From Denitrobaculum sp965232285 (GTDB taxonomy: Bacteria > Pseudomonadota > Alphaproteobacteria > Kiloniellales > Kiloniellaceae), in the NCBI GenBank assembly GCA_965232285.1, contig CBDDPL010000004.1, forward strand, positions 3,534,001-3,598,000: 64,000 nt of DNA. The letters run 5' to 3'. Positions 33,518 through 41,763 of this stretch are shown here, piece by piece. Both the position numbers and the translations under genes were made by a program. The notes beneath the pieces were generated by a model. That model made no database searches. It had not been told where the DNA came from and saw only the letters and a program-made list of their open reading frames with translations. Positions within the stretch are counted from its first letter, which is position 1; the number at the start of each line of letters is the position of its first letter.

Positions 33518-34210
33518 ATGCAACATCCGCTTCCGGACAACGCGGTCATCGACCCGAGGAGATCACGCTCCTCGCAGGTTTATGCGATTCTCCGGAGCGC
33601 GATCGTCGATCTGACCCTCCCGCCCACGACCCTGATCAAGAAGGAGGAGATTGCCTCTCAACTGGGAATCTCCCGCACACCGATCAGCGAAGCGATCAAT
33701 CGGCTGGCCGAAGAAGGGCTGGTGGAGATCTTCCCGCAGCACGGCACCTACGTCTCCAAGATCCGGACGGAGGACGTGGTCGAAGGGGCATTCCTGCGCC
33801 GGGCGCTCGAGGTGGAGACGACCCGCGAAGTCGCCCAGAACATCACACCGGAGATGCTGGGCGAATTGAACCGCAGCCTGCGTTATCAAAAAGCCAATCT
33901 CGAGGCCGACGACCTGGACGCCTTTCATCGGCTGGATATCGAATTCCACCAGCTAATCTGTGACTTCCTGGGCTTTCCCAAGGTCCGGCGGGCGATCGAC
34001 AGCTCGCGGGCGCAGTTGGATCGGGTCCGCAAGCTGATGCTGGCAATGGTCGACCGGCCACAGGAGACCTACAGCGAGCATGTCGCTATCTACGAAGCGC
34101 TGCGCGAGGGTTCACCCGATGCGGCCGGCGAAGCCATGAAGCACCACCTCGCCTCGGCGATCGCGCCCCTGCAGAGGCAGATGAAGGAGCGGCCGGATCT
34201 TTTCGATTGA
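33518..34210 (+). CDS. GntR-family (FadR/FCD) regulator of the sugar cluster
   Basis: 230 residues from ATG 33518, which has AGGA seven bases upstream; an ATG at 33503 is in frame but lies inside the palindrome. The winged HTH is about 8-75 (SRSSQVYAILRSAIVDLTLPPTTLIKKEEIASQLGISRTPISEAINRL). The FCD effector domain follows, with metal-type His residues in DAFHRLDIEFHQLI and SEHVAIYEAL. It sits between the divergent catabolic operon and the ABC transporter genes and probably represses both until a sugar-acid intermediate binds. Confidence 0.9.
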   Translation: MQHPLPDNAVIDPRRSRSSQVYAILRSAIVDLTLPPTTLIKKEEIASQLGISRTPISEAINRLAEEGLVEIFPQHGTYVSKIRTEDVVEGAFLRRALEVETTREVAQNITPEMLGELNRSLRYQKANLEADDLDAFHRLDIEFHQLICDFLGFPKVRRAIDSSRAQLDRVRKLMLAMVDRPQETYSEHVAIYEALREGSPDAAGEAMKHHLASAIAPLQRQMKERPDLFD

Positions 34211-34280
34211 AGCCCGGTCAGCAATCCGACTTCGACAACAACGAAGCAAAACAGCAAAACGTTAAACGGGAGGGAATTTC

Positions 34281-35780
34281 ATGAGACAAAATCAAAGCAA
34301 ATCGCTGTTCCACCGCGCCGCGGCGGTCACGACCACGAGCCTTTGTGCCGTGGCGATGGCCGCTTCGACCGCCTTCGCCGCCGGCAAGTACGATGGCGTC
34401 AAGGTCAACATCATGACCTTCACCGGCCCGCAGATCGCCGAGCCGCTGCAACGCCGCGCGCCGGAGTTCAAGGAGCTGACCGGGGCCGAGATCAACGTCA
34501 TCACGGTGCCCTTTTCCGACCTCTACACCAAGCTGCTGACGGATTTCGCGACCGGCACCAATTCGGTGGACGCCGCCGTCTTCGCGCCGCAGTGGATGGT
34601 TGACTACGCCGACCCGGGATACCTGGAGGATCTCTCCGGCAAGGTCGCGGCGGACGCGGACCTGAAGTCCGACGACATCGCCGGATTCTTCCGCGAGTTC
34701 TCCCAGCAGTACAACGGCAAGACCTATCTGCTGACGCTCGATGGCGACTTCCAGATGGTCTATTACCGCAGCGACGTGCTCGCCGCCGAGGGCCTGTCGG
34801 CACCGCAGACCTGGGACGACTACCTCTCCATCGCCAAGAGCCTGCACGGCAAGGATATGAACGGCGACGGTGAAGGCGACTACGGTTCCTGCATCTCGAA
34901 AAAGCGTAATGCACAGGCCTATTGGGCCATCCTCTCGATCGCCGGCGGCTTCCTGCAGTCCAAGGGCACCAAGCAGGGCGCCTTCTTCGATACCAAGGAC
35001 ATGAGCCCGCTGGTCAACAACGAGGGCTTCGCGGCGGCGCTGGACGTCTACACGGAATCCACCAAGTACGGCCCGCCGGACGAGATCAACCTGGATGTGG
35101 GCGACACCCGCGGCCTCTTCACCTCCGGCCGCTGCGCCCTGACCATCGACTGGGGCGACATCGGCACCCTGGCGATCGATCCCGAGAACTCCAAGGTCAT
35201 CGACAAGGTCGGTGCGGTCATGCTGCCGGGCTCGACCAAGGTCCTGGACCGGGAGACCGGCAAGCTCGCCGCCTGTGACGCGGATCTCTGCCCGCACGCT
35301 GTCAACGGCGTCAACCGGGCACCCTTCGCGGCCTTCGGCGGCTGGTCCGGCGGCATCAACGCCTCTTCCGACCAGAAGGTCAAGGATGCGGCCTATGACT
35401 TCTTCTCCTACATGAGCCAGCCGGCCCAGTCGAACGTCGACGTGACCATCGGCATCACCGGCTTCAACCCCTACCGCCTGTCCCAGTTCAACGACATGGA
35501 CGCCTGGCTGAAAGCGGGCATGAGCGAGAAGGCGGCGAAGGACTATCTGGGAGCCATCGGCGCCAGCCTGGACAGCCCTAATATGATGCTCGATCTGCGG
35601 ATCCCCAAGAACCAGAATTATCAGCAGGTGGTTCTGGATACGGCGATCGCCCGCCTGCTGGCCGGCGAGATCGATAAGGCCGCCGCCATGGCCGCCATCG
35701 AAGAAGGCTGGAACGAGCTGAACGAAGACCTGGGCGTCGAGGAGCAGCTCCGGCTTTATAAAGCCACGCTCGGACAGTAG
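34281..35780 (+). CDS. Sugar ABC transporter substrate-binding protein (family 1)
   Basis: 499 residues. Signal peptide of about 38 residues ending ASTAFAAGK. The mature domain has KVNIMTFTGPQIAEPLQRRAPEFKELTG, DAAVFAPQWMVDYADPGYLEDLSG, and GRCALTIDWGDIGTLAID, typical of MalE/UgpB-like carbohydrate-binding proteins but longer than average. RBS GGGAGGG sits 8 bases before ATG. It feeds the two permeases downstream. The surrounding enzymes suggest L-fucose, L-galactose or D-arabinose as ligand. Confidence 0.9.
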   Translation: MRQNQSKSLFHRAAAVTTTSLCAVAMAASTAFAAGKYDGVKVNIMTFTGPQIAEPLQRRAPEFKELTGAEINVITVPFSDLYTKLLTDFATGTNSVDAAVFAPQWMVDYADPGYLEDLSGKVAADADLKSDDIAGFFREFSQQYNGKTYLLTLDGDFQMVYYRSDVLAAEGLSAPQTWDDYLSIAKSLHGKDMNGDGEGDYGSCISKKRNAQAYWAILSIAGGFLQSKGTKQGAFFDTKDMSPLVNNEGFAAALDVYTESTKYGPPDEINLDVGDTRGLFTSGRCALTIDWGDIGTLAIDPENSKVIDKVGAVMLPGSTKVLDRETGKLAACDADLCPHAVNGVNRAPFAAFGGWSGGINASSDQKVKDAAYDFFSYMSQPAQSNVDVTIGITGFNPYRLSQFNDMDAWLKAGMSEKAAKDYLGAIGASLDSPNMMLDLRIPKNQNYQQVVLDTAIARLLAGEIDKAAAMAAIEEGWNELNEDLGVEEQLRLYKATLGQ

Positions 35781-35794
35781 ACCCTGTCACTCAA

Positions 35795-35824
35795 CCGGGG
35801 AATCTGTCGCCACAGTTTCCCCGG
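35795..35824 (+). terminator. Strong hairpin between binding-protein and permease genes
   Basis: CCGGGGAA pairs with TTCCCCGG, and an inner CTGT/ACAG pair continues the stem past a single T-T mismatch, closing on a CGCC loop. TGCCTTTTT follows. It begins 15 bases after the binding-protein stop and probably terminates part of the transcripts or protects their 3' ends. Confidence 0.75.
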
Positions 35825-35882
35825 TGCCTTTTTCCAGCCGCAGTCATAATCGCAGGACTCTTAGTCCGAGCGGGTGAGGTTC

Positions 35883-37019
35883 ATGTTTTCCTTTTCAGCC
35901 AGGCTCTCGGAGTGGAGCGACCGGCAGGCGCCGACGCTTCTGATTCTTCCGACGGTCCTGATCATTCTCGGCCTGTCCATCTATCCGCTGCTGCTGTCGC
36001 TCTATCTGTCGCTGTCGCGCTTCAAGCTGGTCCGCGGCGGTTACGAGCTGAAGTTCGTGGGCTTCCGCAACTTCAAAAAGCTGCTGTTCGGTTCCCAGCA
36101 GTACCACTTCCTGGGCACGCTCGGAAAAATCTCGCTCTTCGAGTGGTGTCTCTTCGCCTTGGTCGTCGGTGCCTTCCTCTACTGGATCTGGCGTTACCTG
36201 CGCAGTGGCAAGGCCGGCATTTTCGGCACCCTCGGGCGACTGATCACAGCCACCGTCATGAGCGGTCTGGTACTGCTCGGGCTCTTGGTCCTCAATGACG
36301 GGGGCTTCCCCGGCAGCCTGATGGTCACTCTCTTCTACGTCTTCGCCGGCGTCTCCATCCAGTTTCTGATCGGGCTCGGACTGGCCCTGCTTTGCGCCCA
36401 GCGGATCGCGGGACGAAACTTCTTCCGCCTGGTCTTCTTCATCCCCCTCATGGTCACGCCGGTGGGCATCGCTTACGCCTTCCGCATGCTGGCCGATGTC
36501 TCCAAGGGGCCCTTCGCGCCGCTGTGGCAGTGGGCCGGCTACGGCGACTTCACCTGGGCCGCGGATGCCTGGTCGGCGCGCTGGGTCGTGCTGATCGGTG
36601 ACTCCTGGCAGTGGATTCCCTTCATGTTCATCGTGCTGCTGGCGGCGCTGGAAAACCAACCGGGCGAACAGGTCGAGGCCGCCAAGATGGACGGCGCCGA
36701 CGGCTGGCAGATCTTCCGGGATATCTCCTGGCCTGCCATCGCACCGGTCGCGGCGACCGTGATCCTGATCCGCCTGATCGAGGCCTTCAAGATCATCGAC
36801 CTGCCCAACATCCTGACCAACGGCGGTCCCGGCATCGCGACGGAATCCATGACCCTGCATGCCTTCATCGCCTGGCGCACCCAGGATCTGGGCGGCTCCT
36901 CGGCGGTCGGCTACATGCTGCTCTTCGTGGCGGTGGTGACCTGCGTATCCTTCTTTAACTTCGTCGCCCAGAAAACTGACCAGACGGCCGGCGAAAAAAC
37001 CAGGGAGGCCGGGGCATGA
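35883..37019 (+). CDS. Sugar ABC transporter permease 1 (MalF-like) with extra helices
   Basis: 378 residues (381 from the GTG at 35874). The ABC permease domain has the EAA loop EQVEAAKMDGADGWQIFRDISWPAIAP near the end. Compared with ordinary 290-310-residue partners there is an added segment of about 65 residues after the first periplasmic region, holding two further hydrophobic helices (LFEWCLFALVVGAFLYWIW and TATVMSGLVLLGLLVL). The stop overlaps the next permease start by four bases (ATGA). Confidence 0.88.
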   Translation: MFSFSARLSEWSDRQAPTLLILPTVLIILGLSIYPLLLSLYLSLSRFKLVRGGYELKFVGFRNFKKLLFGSQQYHFLGTLGKISLFEWCLFALVVGAFLYWIWRYLRSGKAGIFGTLGRLITATVMSGLVLLGLLVLNDGGFPGSLMVTLFYVFAGVSIQFLIGLGLALLCAQRIAGRNFFRLVFFIPLMVTPVGIAYAFRMLADVSKGPFAPLWQWAGYGDFTWAADAWSARWVVLIGDSWQWIPFMFIVLLAALENQPGEQVEAAKMDGADGWQIFRDISWPAIAPVAATVILIRLIEAFKIIDLPNILTNGGPGIATESMTLHAFIAWRTQDLGGSSAVGYMLLFVAVVTCVSFFNFVAQKTDQTAGEKTREAGA

Positions 37020-38080
37020 GCACCTCCATAAGCCCGCCACAGCGCTCGCTGTTCCAGAAGCTCTTCGAGCCGAAGGACATCAAGTCGCTCTCCCCTGCCC
37101 GGCTGGTCTTCACCTATGCCATCCTGGCCTTCTGGTCCTTCGTCGTGCTGTTCCCGCTCTACTGGCTGATCGTCACCTCCTTCAAGCTGCCGATCCACGT
37201 GGCCGATGGCCCGGTTTACGTGCCCTTCGTCGACTTCGAGCCTTCGACCCACGCCTGGAGCTACATCTTCTTCGATCTGGGCAACGACACCTTCCGGCCC
37301 TACATGAACTCGCTGATCATCGCCTTCGCCAGCACCTTCCTGGCGGTGCTCTTCGGCTCCATGGCGGCCTATGCGCTGACCCGTATCACCTACCGGCCGA
37401 AGGTGGGATCGATTGTCGCCTTCATCGTGATCCTGATCGCGGTGGTTTATGTCACCGTCGCGGTCGGCGTCGCCTGGCAGATCAGCCTCGCCGTGGGCGC
37501 CGCGCTGTTCCTGCTCTTTCTCTTTACCCTGGCGAAGCGCTTCAAGCGCGCCCTGGGTAACAACGACATCCTCTTCTGGATCATCTCTCAGCGGATCCTG
37601 CCGCCGGTGGTCGCGGTGCTGCCAATCTATGTCATGTTCCAGCAGTTCCGCCTGCTCGACACCCACTTCGCGCTGATCATTGTCTATATGGCGGTGAACC
37701 TGCCGATCGTGGTCTGGCTGATGCGCGACTTCTTCGCCACCATCCCGGTCGATCTGGAGGAAAGCGCGGAACTGGACGGCGCCTCGCGCTTCCGGATTTT
37801 CCTGACCATCGTCATGCCGCTCGCCAAACCGGGGCTCGCCGCCACCTTCCTGCTGGTGCTGATCCTCTCCTGGAACGAGTACCTGCTGGCGCTGTTCCTC
37901 TCGACCGCCGACGCCCAGACCATGCCGCTGCTGGTCGCCGCGCAGAACGCCACCCGCGGACCGCAGTGGTGGTATATGTCGGTGCTGATCGTGATCATGA
38001 TTCTCCCGGTCATCGCCATGACCGGCCTCCTCCAACGCTTCATCACCCGCGGCCTGCTGATCGGCGCGGTGAAGGGATAA
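37016..38080 (+). CDS. Sugar ABC transporter permease 2 (MalG-like) with extra helices
   Basis: 354 residues. The EAA loop is VDLEESAELDGASRFRIFLTIVMPLAKPG. An extra segment at about 128-182 (SIVAFIVILIAVVYVTVAVGV and SLAVGAALFLLFLFTLA) splits the permease domain between YALTRITYRPK and FWIISQRILPP, so it is some 70 residues longer than usual. Translationally coupled to permease 1. A MITE-like element begins immediately after its TAA. Confidence 0.88.
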   Translation: MSTSISPPQRSLFQKLFEPKDIKSLSPARLVFTYAILAFWSFVVLFPLYWLIVTSFKLPIHVADGPVYVPFVDFEPSTHAWSYIFFDLGNDTFRPYMNSLIIAFASTFLAVLFGSMAAYALTRITYRPKVGSIVAFIVILIAVVYVTVAVGVAWQISLAVGAALFLLFLFTLAKRFKRALGNNDILFWIISQRILPPVVAVLPIYVMFQQFRLLDTHFALIIVYMAVNLPIVVWLMRDFFATIPVDLEESAELDGASRFRIFLTIVMPLAKPGLAATFLLVLILSWNEYLLALFLSTADAQTMPLLVAAQNATRGPQWWYMSVLIVIMILPVIAMTGLLQRFITRGLLIGAVKG

Positions 38081-38342
38081 TACCAAGGAGCATTGATAAT
38101 GACCCATAGGGATTGCCATAAGGGACCTTCGGGTAGGAGAAGAGCTGCAGGCGATGCAGCGCATCGGCAAGGCTTTTCGACGCCCTCCGAAGCTCCCTTA
38201 CGACAACCGAAACGGCAGCTTTCCGAGGCTTTCGGTCCGCGTCGCACGCGGCTTCCGATACACCGTATCGCTGCGCCGCGCACTCCTAACCGAAAACCTC
38301 GGAAAGCTGTCCCTATGAATCATTATCAACGCTCCTTGGTAT
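38081..38342. mobile_element. MITE-like element with terminal inverted repeats, inserted in the ABC operon
   Basis: About 260 bp with near-identical inverted ends. The left end reads TACCAAGGAGCATTGATAAT then GACCCATAGGG; the right end, reverse-complemented, reads TACCAAGGAGCGTTGATAAT then GATTCATAGGG. A second nested inverted pair lies inside (CAGCTTTCCGAGGCTTTCGGT near 38216 and its complement near 38290). TA flanks both ends, as for IS630/mariner-type insertion. There is no transposase, so it is non-autonomous. It fills the gap between permease 2 and the ATPase gene. Confidence 0.8.
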
Positions 38343-38350
38343 AAAACCCG

Positions 38351-39406
38351 ATGCAGGTTTCACTCAAAGACATCCGCAAGTCCTTCGGTGCCATCGAGGT
38401 GGTCAAGGGCCTCGACCTCGAGGTCGCCGACGGTGAATTCCTGGTGCTGCTCGGCCCCTCAGGCTGTGGCAAGACCACCGCTCTGCGCATGATCGCCGGC
38501 CTGGAGACCGCCAGCGCCGGACGCATCTACCTGGGTGACCAGGACGTCACCGACGTACTGCCCAAGTACCGTGACATCGCAATGGTGTTTCAGAGTTACG
38601 CGCTCTATCCGCACATGACGGTCGAGGACAACATCGGCTACCCGCTCTATCTGCGAAAGGTCCCGAAGGAGGAACGCGCCGCGGCCATCCGCGAGGTGGC
38701 CGGCAAGGTCGACCTGCTCGACTATCTGGCGCGCTACCCGCGGCAGCTTTCCGGCGGCCAGCGCCAACGCGTCGCCCTGGCCCGCGCCATGGTGCGCCGG
38801 CCCAGCCTCTTCCTGATGGATGAACCGCTCTCCAACCTGGACGCCAAGCTGCGCGGCCATATGCGCTCGGAGCTGAAGCACCTGCAGAACGAACTGGGCG
38901 TCACCACCATCTACGTCACCCACGATCAGATCGAGGCCATGACCCTGGCACACCGGGTGGCGATCCTGAACGGCGGTGAACTGCAGCAGCTCGCGCCGCC
39001 GCGCGAGATCTACAACGATCCGGCCAATCTTTTCGTTGCCGGCTTCATCGGCTCCCCCCCCATGAACTTCATCAAGGGCGAGATCTCCGATGGGACCTTC
39101 CATTCACAGGATGCGCAACTAACCTGCGCCGGCTTCGGCGAACATCGCGATGTTATCGCCGGTGTCCGTGCCGAAGACCTACGGGTGGTCGCACCCGAGG
39201 ACGGCGCCCTGAAGGGCAGCATCTACGCGATTGAGTTAACCGGTAACGAAACCCTGGTGACCTGCCAGGTCGGCGAGGCGCTCGTGGTGGTCAAGATGGA
39301 CAAGGACTACGAAGCCCAAATGGGAGCGGCGGTCGGGATCACCGCCGACGAAAAGCAGGTTTTCTTCTTCGACTCGGCCAGCGGCAAACGCCTGCGCCAG
39401 AGCTGA
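38351..39406 (+). CDS. Sugar ABC transporter ATP-binding protein (MalK/UgpC-like)
   Basis: 351 residues. Walker A GPSGCGKTT, Q loop VFQSYALYPHMTVEDN, signature LSGGQRQRVALARA, Walker B LFLMDEPLSNLD, H loop VTHDQIEAM, then a C-terminal regulatory OB-like domain from about 240 (AGVRAEDLRVV). It energises the two permeases upstream. No Shine-Dalgarno is visible before the ATG; the MITE ends only about eight bases upstream and may have replaced it. Confidence 0.93.
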   Translation: MQVSLKDIRKSFGAIEVVKGLDLEVADGEFLVLLGPSGCGKTTALRMIAGLETASAGRIYLGDQDVTDVLPKYRDIAMVFQSYALYPHMTVEDNIGYPLYLRKVPKEERAAAIREVAGKVDLLDYLARYPRQLSGGQRQRVALARAMVRRPSLFLMDEPLSNLDAKLRGHMRSELKHLQNELGVTTIYVTHDQIEAMTLAHRVAILNGGELQQLAPPREIYNDPANLFVAGFIGSPPMNFIKGEISDGTFHSQDAQLTCAGFGEHRDVIAGVRAEDLRVVAPEDGALKGSIYAIELTGNETLVTCQVGEALVVVKMDKDYEAQMGAAVGITADEKQVFFFDSASGKRLRQS

Positions 39407-39423
39407 CACAGGAGCACGCAGTC

Positions 39424-40443
39424 ATGCAGTTCAAGGAACTCAGAAGCGCCGGTGAGACCCCGCTCAAGATTTCAGAAATGGGCTTCGGGGGCGCGCCCCT
39501 GGGCAATATGCACCGCGCCCTGAGCGAAGACGAAGCCCAGGCGACCCTGCGCGCCGCCATCGACGCCGGCGTCACCTACTTCGACACCGCGCCGCTCTAC
39601 GGCCACGGCCTCAGCGAGATGCGCTTCGGTGAAGCGCTGCGCAACCTGCCGGCCGGCAGTTATCAGCTCTCCACCAAGATCGGCCGCTATCTGGAACCTT
39701 GCGAAGCGGGACAGGAAGATGCGGGGATCTTCGTGGATGTCCCCCACAACCGGGCGGTCTACGATTACTCCTACGACGGTGTCATGCGCTCCTACGAAGA
39801 GAGCTTGAAACGCATGGGGCTCGATGCCATCGACATTCTCTACATCCACGACGTCGATATCTGGACTCACGGCAGCAAGGAAGCTTCCGACCGGCGGATC
39901 GAGGAAGTCATGTCCGGCGGCTACAAGGCCATGGAAGAACTCCGGGCCTCCGGCGCCATCAAGGCCATCGGCGCCGGGGTCAACGAATGGGAAGTCTGCC
40001 AGCGCCTGACCGAGATGGGTGACTTCGATTGTTTCCTCCTGGCCGGGCGCTACACCCTGCTGGAGCAGAAGGCACTCGACAGCTTCCTGCCGATCTGCGA
40101 GGCGCGGAACATCGGCATCGTGCTGGGCGGTCCCTACAACAGCGGTATTCTGGCAACCGGAGCCATTGAAGGCGCGGTCTACAACTACCACCCTGCCCCA
40201 CCGGAAATCCTGGAGCGGGTCGCCGCCATCGGCCGGGTCTGCGACGCCCACGGCGTCGCCATGGCCAGCGCGGCGCTGAAGTTCCCGCTGGCTCACCCGG
40301 CGGTGGTATCTGTGATTCCCGGGGCCATGTCGCCCGACGAAGTGACGCGCAACATCGCCACACTGGAGGCGGAGATCCCACAGGCCTTCTGGTTCGATCT
40401 CAAAACCGAGAAGCTTTTGCACCCCGACGCCCCCACGCCGTAA
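39424..40443 (+). CDS. Aldo/keto reductase, probable L-fucose (D-threo-aldose) 1-dehydrogenase
   Basis: 339 residues. AKR motifs: GFGGAPLGNMHR, catalytic Asp/Tyr in YFDTAPLYGHGLSEMRFGEAL, Lys in LSTKIGRYL, His in ILYIHDVDIW. The N-terminal form is that of the AKR group with L-fucose dehydrogenase, D-threo-aldose 1-dehydrogenase and pyridoxal 4-dehydrogenase. It would oxidise the free sugar to its lactone, the first step of the non-phosphorylating route, and it lies 14 bases before the lactonase gene. Confidence 0.82.
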   Translation: MQFKELRSAGETPLKISEMGFGGAPLGNMHRALSEDEAQATLRAAIDAGVTYFDTAPLYGHGLSEMRFGEALRNLPAGSYQLSTKIGRYLEPCEAGQEDAGIFVDVPHNRAVYDYSYDGVMRSYEESLKRMGLDAIDILYIHDVDIWTHGSKEASDRRIEEVMSGGYKAMEELRASGAIKAIGAGVNEWEVCQRLTEMGDFDCFLLAGRYTLLEQKALDSFLPICEARNIGIVLGGPYNSGILATGAIEGAVYNYHPAPPEILERVAAIGRVCDAHGVAMASAALKFPLAHPAVVSVIPGAMSPDEVTRNIATLEAEIPQAFWFDLKTEKLLHPDAPTP

Positions 40444-40457
40444 GGAGGTCTTCCGCT

Positions 40458-41279
40458 ATGATCGATGCCCACGTTCATCTCTGGAAAATCGCCCGCGGCG
40501 ACTACGGCTGGATGAGCCCGGACCTCACGGCGATCTATCGCGACTTTGACGTCACCGATCTGCGCGAGAGACTCGCCTCGACCGGCGTTGCGCAGGCAGT
40601 CCTCGTTCAGGCTGCGCCCACAGTCGCCGAGAGTGAATTCCTGCTGGAGATCGCAGAGGCCAACGAAGAAATCGCCGGCGTCGTGGGCTGGATTGACTTC
40701 GAGTCCCCGACGGCCGCCGAAGACCTCGGCGCCCTCGGCCGCTCCCCCTGGCTCAAGTCGGTGCGCCCCATGATCCAGGACATTCCCGATCCGGACTGGA
40801 TGCTGAAGCCGGAGCTGGACGTCGCCTTCCGGGCGCTCATCGATCAGGATATCTGCTTCGACGCCCTGGTGCTGACCCACCATCTCAAGCAGTTCCGCGA
40901 ACTGCTCGAGCGCTATCCCGACCTGCGGGTTATCGTCGATCACGGAGCAAAACCAAAGATCGCCGAGGGCCTGATCGACGACTGGGCGGCCGACATGAAA
41001 ACCATCGCCCAGAGTGGGCGCGTCTACTGCAAACTCTCCGGCCTGGCAACGGAAGCGGCTCCCGACTGGACGCCCGAACACCTGCGTCCCTATGTCGAAC
41101 ACCTGTTAGAGTGCTTCGGGCCTGAGCGCCTGGTCTGGGGCAGCGACTGGCCGGTGCTCAGGCTGGCCGGAAACTATAAGGACTGGTTCGATCTCGCACA
41201 GAGCTTCTGCAAAGACCTGAGCGAAGAAGAGCGCGCGGCCGTGTTCGGAGAAAACGCACGGCGCTTCTATCGCCTGTAA
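40458..41279 (+). CDS. Amidohydrolase-family lactonase, probable L-fuconolactone hydrolase
   Basis: 273 residues of the COG3618 amidohydrolase group: metal ligands in MIDAHVHLW, LTHHLKQF, VIVDHGAKPKI and WGSDWPVLRL. This group includes L-fucono-1,5-lactonase and L-rhamnono-lactonase. It follows the sugar dehydrogenase closely, with a strong AAGGAGG before ATG, and would open the lactone to L-fuconate for the dehydratase at 31754. Confidence 0.86.
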   Translation: MIDAHVHLWKIARGDYGWMSPDLTAIYRDFDVTDLRERLASTGVAQAVLVQAAPTVAESEFLLEIAEANEEIAGVVGWIDFESPTAAEDLGALGRSPWLKSVRPMIQDIPDPDWMLKPELDVAFRALIDQDICFDALVLTHHLKQFRELLERYPDLRVIVDHGAKPKIAEGLIDDWAADMKTIAQSGRVYCKLSGLATEAAPDWTPEHLRPYVEHLLECFGPERLVWGSDWPVLRLAGNYKDWFDLAQSFCKDLSEEERAAVFGENARRFYRL

Positions 41280-41291
41280 CGCTGTTCAAGC

Positions 41292-41645
41292 TTATTCGAC
41301 CAAGCCGCGTTCTTTCAGTTTGTGCCCAACACGGACGATGGCATCGATCGCGGGAATCAGTTCTTCACCCAGATCCGTGAGAGCATATTCCACCGACGGC
41401 GGTGAGGTCGGTTTCACTTCCCTGGAAACCACGCCGCGGGATTCCAGCGCGCGCAGGCGCGCGGTCAGAACCTTGGCCGAAACGCCCGGAATGTCGATCC
41501 GCAGTTCGCTGAAGCGCCGGGGGCCCGCACAGAGATACCAGATGATGTTCGGCGTCCAGGCGCCCCCCAGTACCGACATGCACTCAGTAAGCGGGCAGCC
41601 TTCCGGTGTCGGTGGGGCTTTGTTCTTTCTGACCTTGAGCGCCAT
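41292..41645 (-). CDS. HxlR-family transcriptional regulator
   Basis: 117 residues with the HxlR winged helix: CPLTECMSVLGGAWTPNIIWYLCAGPRRFSELR and VSAKVLTARLRALESRGVVSREV. Cys18 and Cys23 near the N-terminus could sense electrophiles or redox changes, as in HypR/YodB relatives. It is divergent from a nitronate monooxygenase and a GST, which it probably controls. Between them, GTTACC at 41659 and GGTAAC at 41695 form an inverted pair that may be its site. Confidence 0.88.
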   Translation of the reverse strand: MALKVRKNKAPPTPEGCPLTECMSVLGGAWTPNIIWYLCAGPRRFSELRIDIPGVSAKVLTARLRALESRGVVSREVKPTSPPSVEYALTDLGEELIPAIDAIVRVGHKLKERGLVE

Positions 41646-41763
41646 GGTTCGAATTCGGGTTACCAGTTGGAAACTTCATAATGAGATAACCAAAGGTAAC
41701 TAAGTTTACAAGAGCTACTTCCGTTCCCAAATAAGCTTCAGACGCCAACAAGGGAACGGAATC

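Noticed and set aside
38093..38344. 83-codon frame starting with an ATG near an AAGGAG
   Set aside because: It lies wholly inside the MITE-like element and ends in its inverted repeat; the SD-like bases belong to the terminal repeat.
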